Part shown: positions 1 to 7,218 of the stretch, piece after piece
How the letters are laid out: every line of letters starts with the position of its first letter
How positions within the stretch are numbered: position 1 is the first letter of the stretch
Origin: Candidatus Methanoperedentaceae archaeon
GTDB taxonomy: Archaea > Halobacteriota > Methanosarcinia > Methanosarcinales > Methanoperedenaceae
Assembly: GCA_027371625.1 (NCBI GenBank)
Contig: DAHXMQ010000340.1
Location: 1-14,436, forward strand
DNA length: 14,436 bases
Direction of reading: 5' to 3'
Notes under the pieces: generated by a model
Databases searched by the model: none
Told to the model about the DNA's origin: nothing
Seen by the model: the letters and a program-made list of their open reading frames with translations, nothing else
Made by a program: the position numbers and the translations under genes

Positions 1-177
1 AGCCATTCGCATGTTGTTTTATGCATATCGACAGCTGCGCGGAAAGGTCCAGTCACGAAGTCGACCGATGTGGTCATGTTGGTGCTCGGACCGTTACCAC
101 GCTACCCAAAAAAAGTTATAGAGGCATTAACATGTCGTCACGAATTTGTAACGGTCTCTATTTTATTTGATGCCTGA
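1..177 (+). CDS. Unrecognised reading frame, 5'-truncated by window edge
   Basis: Frame 1 is open from the first base to a TGA at 175-177, giving 58 residues of a protein whose start lies outside the window. The translation includes VVMLVLGPLPRYPKKVIEAL followed by a basic/aromatic stretch, which reads like ordinary folded protein. I do not recognise the family. It ends 9 bases before the stop of the convergent VOC gene, which fits a real gene 3' end. About 58 sense codons can occur by chance, so this is a tentative call. Confidence 0.35.
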   Translation, partial: SHSHVVLCISTAARKGPVTKSTDVVMLVLGPLPRYPKKVIEALTCRHEFVTVSILFDA

Positions 178-186
178 ACCCAATTT

Positions 187-780
187 TCATCTCTTTTCAT
201 ACCCGTGGAAAAGCTCGCTTCCCACCCCGCGATAGACTATCCTGTCCTCAGGCGTGGTAACGCGTTTGACTTCCGGCCATTTATCCTGCGGCTCCGAACC
301 TTCAAGCGCGGCTTTTGTGGGCTTGATGTCCCCCATTCTCGGTTCCTTCCTGACATCGATCCCGCTCACGTTATGGCTGAACTCGATAGGGATATTATTC
401 GGGTCGAATGCGTAAATGGAATGGATAAAACCGTGGTCTATCACTTCCGATACCGGGAATCCGGCGGCTTCAAGCTTGGCTTTCAGGTTCCAGAGGTCTT
501 CCTCCTCCTCAACTCCAAAAGAAACATGGTCAAAACCGAACCTTCCGCTGATAGGTCTTCCATGTTCCTTTTTTATCATGGGTTCTACCCTTTCCCACTC
601 AAAAAACGCTATCATGTCACTCGGCGATATCTCAAAAAAGTAATGCCGATAGCCCGGCTGCCCCAGCCCTGCCACGAGCCTCATGCCGAGCAAATCTCTC
701 CAGAAACGTATAGTCTTATCCATGTCTCCTGTTGCCATTGCAAGATGGTTTACGCCATTAAAATTAATCTTGACTGACAT
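187..780 (-). CDS. VOC-superfamily (glyoxalase/extradiol dioxygenase fold) protein
   Basis: This 197-residue protein carries two vicinal-oxygen-chelate modules. Module one starts at NHLAMATGDMDKTIRFWRDLLG (about residues 11-32) and module two at FDHVSFGV (83-90). The likely metal ligands follow the usual His/Glu spacing: H12 and E61 (IAFFE) in module one, H85 and E133 (PIEF) in module two. The family binds a divalent metal and includes glyoxalase I, epimerases, dioxygenases and resistance proteins, so the substrate cannot be read from sequence. Residues about 145-197 form a charged tail beyond the second module. It looks cytosolic, with no signal peptide or membrane segment. The gene is divergent from MCM across a 65-base gap holding a good TATA element on this strand. 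The fold is confident and the reaction unknown. Confidence 0.85.
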   Translation of the reverse strand: MSVKINFNGVNHLAMATGDMDKTIRFWRDLLGMRLVAGLGQPGYRHYFFEISPSDMIAFFEWERVEPMIKKEHGRPISGRFGFDHVSFGVEEEEDLWNLKAKLEAAGFPVSEVIDHGFIHSIYAFDPNNIPIEFSHNVSGIDVRKEPRMGDIKPTKAALEGSEPQDKWPEVKRVTTPEDRIVYRGVGSELFHGYEKR

Positions 781-793
781 AATCTAACCTCAC

Positions 794-800
794 GTATAAT
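794..800 (+). promoter_or_regulatory. Possible TATA element for the MCM operon
   Basis: GTATAAT lies 46-52 bases before the MCM ATG, so transcription would begin near 820-825 with a leader of about 20-25 bases. No clear Shine-Dalgarno precedes the ATG at 846. This is the weaker of the two elements in the divergent gap. Confidence 0.28.
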
Positions 801-830
801 CTGGCTCGAAACCTTGATGTACCTTTCGGG

Positions 831-839
831 CTTTTATAG
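831..839 (-). promoter_or_regulatory. TATA-box-like element for the VOC gene
   Basis: Read on the minus strand, this is CTATAAAAG, close to the archaeal TATA consensus. A start about 25 bases downstream would fall near 806-808, leaving a short leader of roughly 28 bases before the ATG at 780. It lies only 7 bases before the MCM start on the other strand, too close to serve MCM. Inferred from sequence only. Confidence 0.45.
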
Positions 840-845
840 TTCCAA

Positions 846-2930
846 ATGGCACAATCATCGAATCAGGTATGGGAGGATTTCTTCAAACTTTATTACAAAG
901 ATGCTATCCTTGAACTTGCTAACGAATACCCCGATAAACGGACTTTAGTCATCAATTTCTCCGATATCGAGAAGTCCGATCCTGACCTTGCAAGGGAGCT
1001 TATTGAGCATCCTGATTCTGTATTGAAACATGCAAACGAAGCGCTCATGGGATATGCCCTGCCCATTGATGTTGTTTTCACTAATACTCATATACGAATT
1101 ATCAAGCTGCCTGAACGCATCCAGATAAGGGAGCTTCGAAGCGCCAACATCAATAAATTCATAGCAGTCTCGGGTCTCATTCGCAAAGCCACAGAGGTAA
1201 GACCCAAGATCATCAACGCAGCATTCAAATGCCAGCGATGCGGGAATATTACAATCGTCCCCCAGGCAGAGGGCAAGTTCGTTGAGCCATTCGAATGTGA
1301 AAGCGAAGCCTGCGGAAGAAAAGGTCCGTTCAAACTCGTACACGAGGAATCGGAATTTATCGATGCCCAGAAGCTGCGAATACAGGAATCGCCTGATGAA
1401 CTCCGTGGAGGAGAGCAGCCCCAGACGCTGGATGTGGATGTTGACGACGACCTTGCCGGGGTTGTATCCCCCGGTGACCGCGTTGTCATCTCTGGGATAT
1501 TGCGCTCATACCAGAGGAGCACCCCACACGGCAAGAGCACATATTTTGACCTCGTGCTCGATGGAATCTCGATTGAGATAGAGGACAAGGAGTTCGAGGA
1601 GATCGAGCTATCAAAAGAAGACATCGAGAAGATTCTTGCCCTTGGAAAAGACCCCAAGGTCTATGACAAGATAATATACTCGATAGCTCCCTCCATCTAC
1701 GGCTACGAGGAAGTCAAGGAAGCCATGGCACTGCAGCTTTTCTCAGGTATGCCGAAAAGCCTGCCCGATGGCGCACGCATCCGCGGCGATATTCATGTGC
1801 TTCTCGTCGGCGACCCTGGTGTAGCGAAATCGCAATTACTGCGCTACGGCGTGAAGCTTGCGCCGCGCGGCATATACACGAGCGGCAAAAGCTCGACCTC
1901 GGCGGGTCTTACCGCTACCGCTGTCAAGGACGAGTTCGGGGAAGGGAGATGGACGCTTGAAGCCGGTGCGCTTGTGCTTGCTGATATGGGTCTTGCCTGC
2001 GTGGACGAGCTTGATAAGATGGAAGCTGATGATCGCAGTTCCATGCACGAGGCTATGGAGCAGCAGACCATAAGCATTGCAAAAGCAGGCATCATGGCAA
2101 CATTGAAATCACGATGTGCTCTCCTTGGCGCAGCCAATCCAAAGTTCGGGAGGTTTGACAGGTACGAGCCTATTGCAAAACAGATCAACATGCCTCCAGC
2201 GCTCCTGTCTCGGTTTGATTTGATTTTCATCCTCACGGATGAGCCTCTGGTAAGCAGGGACACTGCGATTGCAGAACATATCCTGAAAGCCCATTATGCA
2301 GGCGAGCTTGCTCTGAGAAGGGACAGTGTCATTAGTTCAGGCATAAGCCAGGAAGAAATAGATATAGCAATGGAGGTAATCCAGCCTGTCATACAGTCTG
2401 AGATGCTGCGGAAATACATAGCTTATACGAAGAGGAATATCTTTCCCATTATCCAGGACGATGCCAGGAAGCAGTTGATAGACTTCTATCTCGGCTTGCG
2501 AAAACAGGGCGAAGACCCCAATTCCCCGGTGCCGGTGACAGCCCGCCAGCTTGAAGCCCTCATCCGGCTTGCCGAAGCCAGTTCACGCGTGCGATTGAGC
2601 AATGAAATAACCACCGAGGATACATCGCGCGTGATAAGAATCGTAATGGCAAGCCTGAAGCAGGTAATGACAGACCCAGAAACCGGGAGGCTGGATGCGG
2701 ATATCATCAATGTCGGGATAGCCAAGAGCCAGCGCGACAGGATTAAGGTATTGAAGGAAATAATAAGGGAGCTTCAGGAAGAATATAAGAGCGCAGTACC
2801 CTTGGAAGAGATTATATCGAAGGCGGAAGAATCAGGTATAAAGAAAGATGCTGTTGAAGATATGATAGAAAGATTAAAAGGCGCCGGAGAAATACTGGAA
2901 GCAAGCAATGAAAGGTTCAGGGTAATCTGA
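846..2930 (+). CDS. mcm: Replicative DNA helicase MCM
   Basis: A 694-residue minichromosome maintenance protein, the hexameric 3'-5' ATPase that unwinds DNA at archaeal replication forks. The N-terminal domain (about 1-250) has an OB fold with a zinc motif C129-x2-C132...C151-x4-C156. The AAA+ domain shows Walker A GDPGVAKS (322-329, K328), Walker B ACVDELDKM (D387, E388), the sensor-1 segment LGAANP (N431) and the arginine-finger motif LLSRFD (R456). A C-terminal winged helix covers about 630-694. Length and order match archaeal MCM, with no intein in the Walker A site, a common insertion point. The start at 846 fits the family's usual N-terminus (WEDFFKLYYKD). It leads a tight plus-strand run: DUF424 starts 2 bases after its stop. 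Confidence 0.97.
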   Translation: MAQSSNQVWEDFFKLYYKDAILELANEYPDKRTLVINFSDIEKSDPDLARELIEHPDSVLKHANEALMGYALPIDVVFTNTHIRIIKLPERIQIRELRSANINKFIAVSGLIRKATEVRPKIINAAFKCQRCGNITIVPQAEGKFVEPFECESEACGRKGPFKLVHEESEFIDAQKLRIQESPDELRGGEQPQTLDVDVDDDLAGVVSPGDRVVISGILRSYQRSTPHGKSTYFDLVLDGISIEIEDKEFEEIELSKEDIEKILALGKDPKVYDKIIYSIAPSIYGYEEVKEAMALQLFSGMPKSLPDGARIRGDIHVLLVGDPGVAKSQLLRYGVKLAPRGIYTSGKSSTSAGLTATAVKDEFGEGRWTLEAGALVLADMGLACVDELDKMEADDRSSMHEAMEQQTISIAKAGIMATLKSRCALLGAANPKFGRFDRYEPIAKQINMPPALLSRFDLIFILTDEPLVSRDTAIAEHILKAHYAGELALRRDSVISSGISQEEIDIAMEVIQPVIQSEMLRKYIAYTKRNIFPIIQDDARKQLIDFYLGLRKQGEDPNSPVPVTARQLEALIRLAEASSRVRLSNEITTEDTSRVIRIVMASLKQVMTDPETGRLDADIINVGIAKSQRDRIKVLKEIIRELQEEYKSAVPLEEIISKAEESGIKKDAVEDMIERLKGAGEILEASNERFRVI

Positions 2931-2932
2931 AT

Positions 2933-3223
2933 ATGTATATGAAAAAATACGATACGGAAGGGCAGTTCATAGTGGCAGTTTGCGATAAGGATATTATCGG
3001 AAAAAAATTCGCAGAAGGCGACCTTGTCCTCAAACTGGATGAAGGCTTCTATAAAGGTGAGGATGCGTGGGACGAGGAAGTAAAAGCAGCCCTCTTGGAC
3101 GCCACAATCGCTAACGTAGCAGGTGAAAAATCAATAGCCTGCGCGGTTGAGTGCGGCTGCATCGATCCTGATAATATTATATTTATCCAGGGCATCCCTC
3201 ATGCACAGATGGTTAAGATATGA
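2933..3223 (+). CDS. DUF424 family protein
   Basis: A 96-residue protein of the small archaeal family DUF424, whose function is not established. Visible features are the N-terminal FIVAVCDKDIIGKKF segment, an acidic middle, a cysteine cluster CAVECGC (C70, C74, C76) and the C-terminal IIFIQGIPHAQMVKI strand region typical of the family. The three close cysteines could bind metal, but this is inference. Two in-frame ATGs compete: 2933 (used here) and 2939, which would remove MY. Neither has a strong Shine-Dalgarno. It begins 2 bases after the MCM stop and overlaps the next gene by ATGA, so it is probably co-transcribed with MCM. Confidence 0.85.
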   Translation: MYMKKYDTEGQFIVAVCDKDIIGKKFAEGDLVLKLDEGFYKGEDAWDEEVKAALLDATIANVAGEKSIACAVECGCIDPDNIIFIQGIPHAQMVKI

Positions 3224-3579
3224 CACCGATTATTGAAAGCGATAGATTAATTGAAATGGTCATTGATAAGCATAATAAGTTTCTTGAATCTTTTAGTTCA
3301 GAGTTTTCAGGGCTTGAGAGCAAGCTCAATGAGGTTAAGCAGCAGGCTGATATTGTTAAAAAAGAGCTGGAAGCCACCGAAGCCAGAATCGCAGTCCTGA
3401 ATGAGAAATATTTTCTACTTTTCCATCAGGCAAAAAAGCAAAGGGAGGAAATAACAGGTCAAGTAATCGAAAAGATGCGTGCGGCTAAGTTTGCCATGGT
3501 TCAGGATATGGTAAGGCTGAGTAGCAGGATAGATGAGTTTGAGAAAAGACTTGGAAGTTCAAAAAAATATCGAGGATGA
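3220..3579 (+). CDS. Small coiled-coil protein A
   Basis: A 119-residue, highly charged, helix-rich protein with a predicted coiled coil across most of its length (about 20-110): long Glu/Lys/Gln runs with hydrophobics in heptad-like spacing, few prolines, no cysteines. It has no catalytic motif, signal peptide or membrane segment, and I do not recognise a named family. The start is supported by the ATGA overlap with DUF424 (ATG 3220-3222, TGA 3221-3223), which suggests coupled translation. It is the first of three consecutive coiled-coil genes downstream of MCM, and its 3' end overlaps the next gene by 47 bases. The role is unknown. A structural or scaffolding partner is only a guess. Confidence 0.7.
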   Translation: MTPIIESDRLIEMVIDKHNKFLESFSSEFSGLESKLNEVKQQADIVKKELEATEARIAVLNEKYFLLFHQAKKQREEITGQVIEKMRAAKFAMVQDMVRLSSRIDEFEKRLGSSKKYRG

Positions 3580-3880
3580 AGAAAGGACGATAGTCGAGGT
3601 AAAAAAATTACTCTACGATCTGGAATCTGCCGCTAAAAAAACAGGGATAACTGTTACCTTCAAAGCTGTTTTGGATAAATTAAATGAAGCCAACGCTTCC
3701 CATAAAGAACTGCTCTCCCTCCAGAATAAGCCGAAGCAGGATACTACATCCCTCAAGGATTTTGATAAGCAAAAAAGTGAAATCGAGGGACGATACAACT
3801 GGCTAAAACGAAGGATCGAAAGCCATACCAACGCTCTTGCATACTGGGAAAAACAAAAAGGTGGGATTAGCGTTGGCTGA
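3533..3880 (+). CDS. Small coiled-coil protein B
   Basis: A 115-residue charged protein with two helical coiled-coil stretches (about 5-35 and 42-110), a short non-helical break around TGITVTF (38-44) and no recognisable enzyme motif. The ATG at 3533 gives an unusually long 47-base overlap with coiled-coil gene A. In-frame TTG codons at 3539 and 3551 are alternatives that would shorten the overlap, and a weak AGGAT precedes the ATG. It lies in the +1 frame relative to gene A. Two separate genes or one frameshifted gene are both possible, but each product looks like a complete helical protein. Its 3' end also overlaps the large coiled-coil gene. The function is unknown. Confidence 0.62.
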   Translation: MSLRKDLEVQKNIEDEERTIVEVKKLLYDLESAAKKTGITVTFKAVLDKLNEANASHKELLSLQNKPKQDTTSLKDFDKQKSEIEGRYNWLKRRIESHTNALAYWEKQKGGISVG

Positions 3881-4922
3881 ATCCGAAGGTATTCAGGCAG
3901 ATGAGGCGAATGTCGGGGCGCCTGTTGAGGTTCCGGTTGAAGCTCCCCCTGAGATTCCCACAGAACAAGTTACCGAACAGCCGCAGGATATTAAAGTCAA
4001 AGAGGTCAAGGTATATCCCAAGCTTTCCGAGCGGGAATTAAAAGAAAAAATCAATATCCTCAGGCAGAGGATAGAGCAGAACGAGAGGGAACTGAAGAAC
4101 ACATTCCGCGAAATCTCGCTTCATAATACAGGAGGCAAGGAATTAAAAGCCAAGCGCGATGGCTTGAATGCCAAGATCAAGGAGATGTCAGTAAAAGCGT
4201 CTGAGCTTCGGAAAAAGCGTGATGAAGCCAATTCGAAGATTGCAGAGCTAAAAGCCGTCCGCGACCAGTTAAGGAACAGAGGGAAGGAATTCAGCGGAAA
4301 ACTCGGCGAACTTAAGAAAACCCGCGATGAGCTTAACCAGACAGCCCGCGGAAGGCTCGAAACCCTCGGGAAAGCGTATGAAGAGGAGCTTAACCTTTTC
4401 CTGACAGCAGATTTGCCTCTTGAGCATGAGATAAACATCTTTAACCGCCTGCACGAGTTGAACCAGAGGCTTGAAGCCTCAAAGTCGGCTAACGATATCC
4501 ACAGCGAGATAGGGGTGGAGTATAACAAAGCCCGGGAGATATACACTGATATGGATTCCATGCATGCGCAGATACAGACACTTGCGCAGGAGTCCCAGAA
4601 ATACCATGAGGAATTGATCGTCCATTATAAAGAGATAGACCCGCTCCGGAAGGAAGCTGACTCGTATCATTCCCTGCTATCCGAGAAATACAAGGGCATC
4701 GCGCCGCTTCGTAAGAGAATATCCGCCATCAAGGCTGAAATCCCGAAACTGCGTGATGAACTGGGAGTTTATCTTGAGCAGATGAAGGAACTCCAGCTTG
4801 CAAAGGATGAGCAGAAAAACGAGGGGAAGCGCGAGGAAGCTAAGGAGAAATTCAAGAAAGGCGGGCGAGTCAGCCTCGATGAGTTCAGGATTCTGGTCGA
4901 GAATGAGGATATCAAGTTTTAA
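3873..4922 (+). CDS. Large coiled-coil protein (COG1340-like)
   Basis: About 349 residues from the TTG at 3873. I chose this start because GGTGGGA at 3860-3866 is a good Shine-Dalgarno about 6 bases upstream and the overlap with gene B is then only 8 bases. GTG 3861 and TTG 3837 are in-frame alternatives. An acidic, proline/valine-rich segment (about residues 15-45) precedes a long coiled coil (about 50-345). Arg-Asp pairs at about 95, 116, 130 and 151 are 21, 14 and 21 residues apart, all multiples of seven, showing a strict heptad register. A later PLRK motif recurs (YKEIDPLRKE, YKGIAPLRKR). It resembles archaeal coiled-coil proteins of COG1340, often mis-named phosphoserine phosphatase, but no phosphatase DxDxT motif is visible. 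Its stop overlaps that of the convergent ADP-ribosylglycohydrolase gene. Confidence 0.75.
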   Translation: MAESEGIQADEANVGAPVEVPVEAPPEIPTEQVTEQPQDIKVKEVKVYPKLSERELKEKINILRQRIEQNERELKNTFREISLHNTGGKELKAKRDGLNAKIKEMSVKASELRKKRDEANSKIAELKAVRDQLRNRGKEFSGKLGELKKTRDELNQTARGRLETLGKAYEEELNLFLTADLPLEHEINIFNRLHELNQRLEASKSANDIHSEIGVEYNKAREIYTDMDSMHAQIQTLAQESQKYHEELIVHYKEIDPLRKEADSYHSLLSEKYKGIAPLRKRISAIKAEIPKLRDELGVYLEQMKELQLAKDEQKNEGKREEAKEKFKKGGRVSLDEFRILVENEDIKF

Positions 4923-5850
4923 AAATCATATAAGCAAGCTCTTCGATGTTTTCCTTGTTCTCAAGCCCTTGTATCCATTTCTCTGGAAAACACCTGATGC
5001 CGTGGAGCGCTCCTGACAATGTACCTGTAATGCAGGCTATGGAATCCGTATCCCCGCCTGCGTTTACAGCTTCGATTACTGCATTTTCAGGGGATTCAAA
5101 GTGCCTGAGGAAACAGTAAAATGCGCTGGAGACGGTTTCATACACCAGATACGAAGTCCCAAGCCTGGCAAAAGCTTTCCCTGGCTCTTCAGTTCTTAAC
5201 CTGCATGAAAGCCCAATCCTTCTCCCAAGCTCCATATCATATTTTGATGCCCTGGCAATGGTTTCTTTCACGAGATCTGAGCATCCCATCCCGTTAGTTG
5301 CACATCTGACCCCGACTGCAACCGCCACTGCGCCCGCTCTGGCAGCATTGCTTCTGTGCGTGGGAATAGATGAAAGGGCTGCATTCTCCTCAACTTCGAG
5401 AAGATCATCATAAAAAAGCCCGATAGGTGCAGCTCTCATGGCAGAGCCACAGGATGGAATATCGCTTCCAGACTCTTTCCAGCTTATTCCAGCATTCAAT
5501 CTGGCTATCGCTTTTGAACTTGAAGGACCCACAAGAGATTTCCGCGCAGGGTCGCTCATGGCGTCCTCGCCCCACTTTGCTATTGCGGTTGCGAAATCGA
5601 GTCCATTAAATCCTTCGCACCTTATCAGTGATTGCGCAAGAACGAGCATCTGTTCGGTATCATCCGTATATTGACTGGCTCTGAGTTTTTCTCCCGGGCA
5701 TCCTGCCTGCGCCTTGCCATAATCCCTGACATATCCACGCTTTAGAATATCCTCCCTTGTTTGCCCTTCGTTCTGCTTTCCAAGTGCATCACCTATGGCA
5801 GCACCGAGCATGCAGCCGATGTATTTGCTTTTTAATTTTTCAGGCTTCAT
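4912..5850 (-). CDS. ADP-ribosylglycohydrolase (DraG/ARH family)
   Basis: A 312-residue protein of the dinuclear-metal ADP-ribosylglycohydrolase family, which removes ADP-ribose from proteins or hydrolyses related ADP-ribosyl compounds. Family motifs are present in order: GCMLGAAIGDALG (12-24), the metal motif YTDDTE (61-66; T62, D63, D64), GSAMRAAP (135-142) and the second metal motif GGDTDSIA (265-272; D267, D269). Length matches the family and the active site appears intact. Its ATG overlaps the 3' end of the upstream flavoprotein gene by 11 bases, with an AAAGGA Shine-Dalgarno, so it is probably the last gene of the minus-strand operon. The target (protein, DNA or free ADP-ribose derivative) cannot be read from sequence. 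The nearby pncB makes an NAD/ADP-ribose link plausible. Confidence 0.9.
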   Translation of the reverse strand: MKPEKLKSKYIGCMLGAAIGDALGKQNEGQTREDILKRGYVRDYGKAQAGCPGEKLRASQYTDDTEQMLVLAQSLIRCEGFNGLDFATAIAKWGEDAMSDPARKSLVGPSSSKAIARLNAGISWKESGSDIPSCGSAMRAAPIGLFYDDLLEVEENAALSSIPTHRSNAARAGAVAVAVGVRCATNGMGCSDLVKETIARASKYDMELGRRIGLSCRLRTEEPGKAFARLGTSYLVYETVSSAFYCFLRHFESPENAVIEAVNAGGDTDSIACITGTLSGALHGIRCFPEKWIQGLENKENIEELAYMIFKT

Positions 5851-7201
5851 CGTTCCTTTTTATGTACCTTGCAGCTTCGGTCATCACATCGGTAAGATGC
5901 GCCACTGGAGGGGAATATGAGGTTTCGAGTTCTGAAATATCATCTGATGTCAAACAGCATCGTATTGCCATCCCCAGCGCATCTATCCTCTCCTTTACAC
6001 CTCGTTCCCAGGATACCACCTGCCCTCCGATTAGCCTTCCAGAGCTCTCCTCAAAAAGCAGCTTCATGTGGATAGTCTTTCCTCCGGGATAATATCTTGA
6101 ATTGCTCACGCCAAGAGCTTTTGCGGCTTTTACTCTGATGCCGTGGTCAGCGGCTTTCCTGGAGTTGATGCCAACGCATCCCGCGTGAAGACCCCCAAGC
6201 ACAGTTACCATGGGATTGACCTGGGGTTTCAAGATACTTTCCTTTCCCATCAGCCTCTCCGCTATGACCTGTGCTTTCTTAATCGATGAGGATGCCCTGA
6301 AAAAGAAATCGGCTCTTCCTGTTACAAAATCAACCGTTTGCGAGCATGCCCCTGAGGCAAACACATTCTCAAGGATTCGCCCTCTTTTTTTAACCCTGCA
6401 TGCCTCGTCTATGACAATCCCGTACTCTGAAACCTCGATTCCGTCCTGCATTGCAAGCCTTGCATCAGGCTTAAAATCCGTGCCAGTTAAAACAATATCG
6501 GCTTTTATGGTTTCGTCTCCAAAATCAACCGCCTTTACATTCCCAAGCTCTTTGATTCTCATGGCTTTTTTCCCTGTGAAGACCCCTATGCCCAGTCCTT
6601 CAAGGTGCGCTCGTACAACTTCTGCCATTTCAGCATCCAGCCAGTCCGAAAGTAAGCAGGCTCTCTCTTCTACAACCGTGACATTCATCCCTCTTTTCAG
6701 GCATGCCACTGCCATTTCAAGATCGATCGAGCCTGACCCAAGTATGATGGCACTCCTTGCTTCTTTTAAATACTCCTCAAGCTCCCTTGCTGCTTTCAGG
6801 GTTTTCACATGTGCCGCGAAAACCCTGCCAAGTTCCTCACCTTCGATGGCATGAGCGGATTGGATGGTGCCAGTTGCAATCACAAGGAAATCATACTCCA
6901 CCTCCTCGTCGCCCACAAAAATCCTGTTGGTGTCGGTGTCAAGCCGGGTCACTTCGGCTCCAGCCCTGATTTTTATACCCATCTTTGTATAATGCGCCAT
7001 CTCTTCCATTAAAAGATCATCGAAGGATGGAATATCGCCTCCCAGCACAAACGGTATGCCGCAGGGAGAATAAGCGATATCGGTATCGCGGGTAAATACA
7101 GTAACATCATAGTTTGCTCCGTATTTTTTAAGCTCAGAAGCAACTGGAAGACCGCCTGAGCCGCTGCCTATTATAACAAGCTTTGGAGTATTTTTTGCCA
7201 T
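5840..7201 (-). CDS. FAD/NAD(P)-dependent oxidoreductase, CoA-disulfide reductase/NADH oxidase-like
   Basis: A 453-residue two-dinucleotide-binding flavoprotein. An FAD Rossmann motif IIGSGSGG (10-17) opens it. SPCGIPFVLGG (45-55) carries C47 at the redox-cysteine position of CoA-disulfide reductases and NADH oxidases. LVIATGT (106-112) follows, then a second Rossmann motif ILGSGSIDLEMA (153-164), an FAD-binding segment FASGAC (281-286), and a C-terminal dimerisation domain ending with TSYSPPVAH (428-435). The third glycine of the NAD motif is replaced by D160, which is unusual. The reaction could be thiol/CoA disulfide reduction or O2/NADH oxidation, and the sequence does not decide. A Shine-Dalgarno-like GCAGGTG sits just before the ATG. 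It lies 17 bases after pncB and overlaps the ADP-ribosylglycohydrolase gene by 11 bases. Confidence 0.88.
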   Translation of the reverse strand: MAKNTPKLVIIGSGSGGLPVASELKKYGANYDVTVFTRDTDIAYSPCGIPFVLGGDIPSFDDLLMEEMAHYTKMGIKIRAGAEVTRLDTDTNRIFVGDEEVEYDFLVIATGTIQSAHAIEGEELGRVFAAHVKTLKAARELEEYLKEARSAIILGSGSIDLEMAVACLKRGMNVTVVEERACLLSDWLDAEMAEVVRAHLEGLGIGVFTGKKAMRIKELGNVKAVDFGDETIKADIVLTGTDFKPDARLAMQDGIEVSEYGIVIDEACRVKKRGRILENVFASGACSQTVDFVTGRADFFFRASSSIKKAQVIAERLMGKESILKPQVNPMVTVLGGLHAGCVGINSRKAADHGIRVKAAKALGVSNSRYYPGGKTIHMKLLFEESSGRLIGGQVVSWERGVKERIDALGMAIRCCLTSDDISELETSYSPPVAHLTDVMTEAARYIKRNDEA

Positions 7202-7218
7202 AGCACCTGCCCTGCGCT

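Noticed and set aside
107..113. Seven-T run on the minus strand as VOC terminator
   Set aside because: It lies about 75 bases past the stop and inside the left-edge reading frame, so support is too weak.
205..777. 190-codon plus-strand open frame
   Set aside because: It is antisense to the clear VOC gene, and its translation is rich in Cys/His/Arg with no family resemblance.
1088..1657. 189-codon minus-strand open frame
   Set aside because: It is antisense to MCM, serine-rich and without motifs.
6210..6854. 214-codon plus-strand open frame
   Set aside because: It is Ser/Thr/Pro-rich and antisense to the flavoprotein, typical of a shadow frame in a GC-biased gene.
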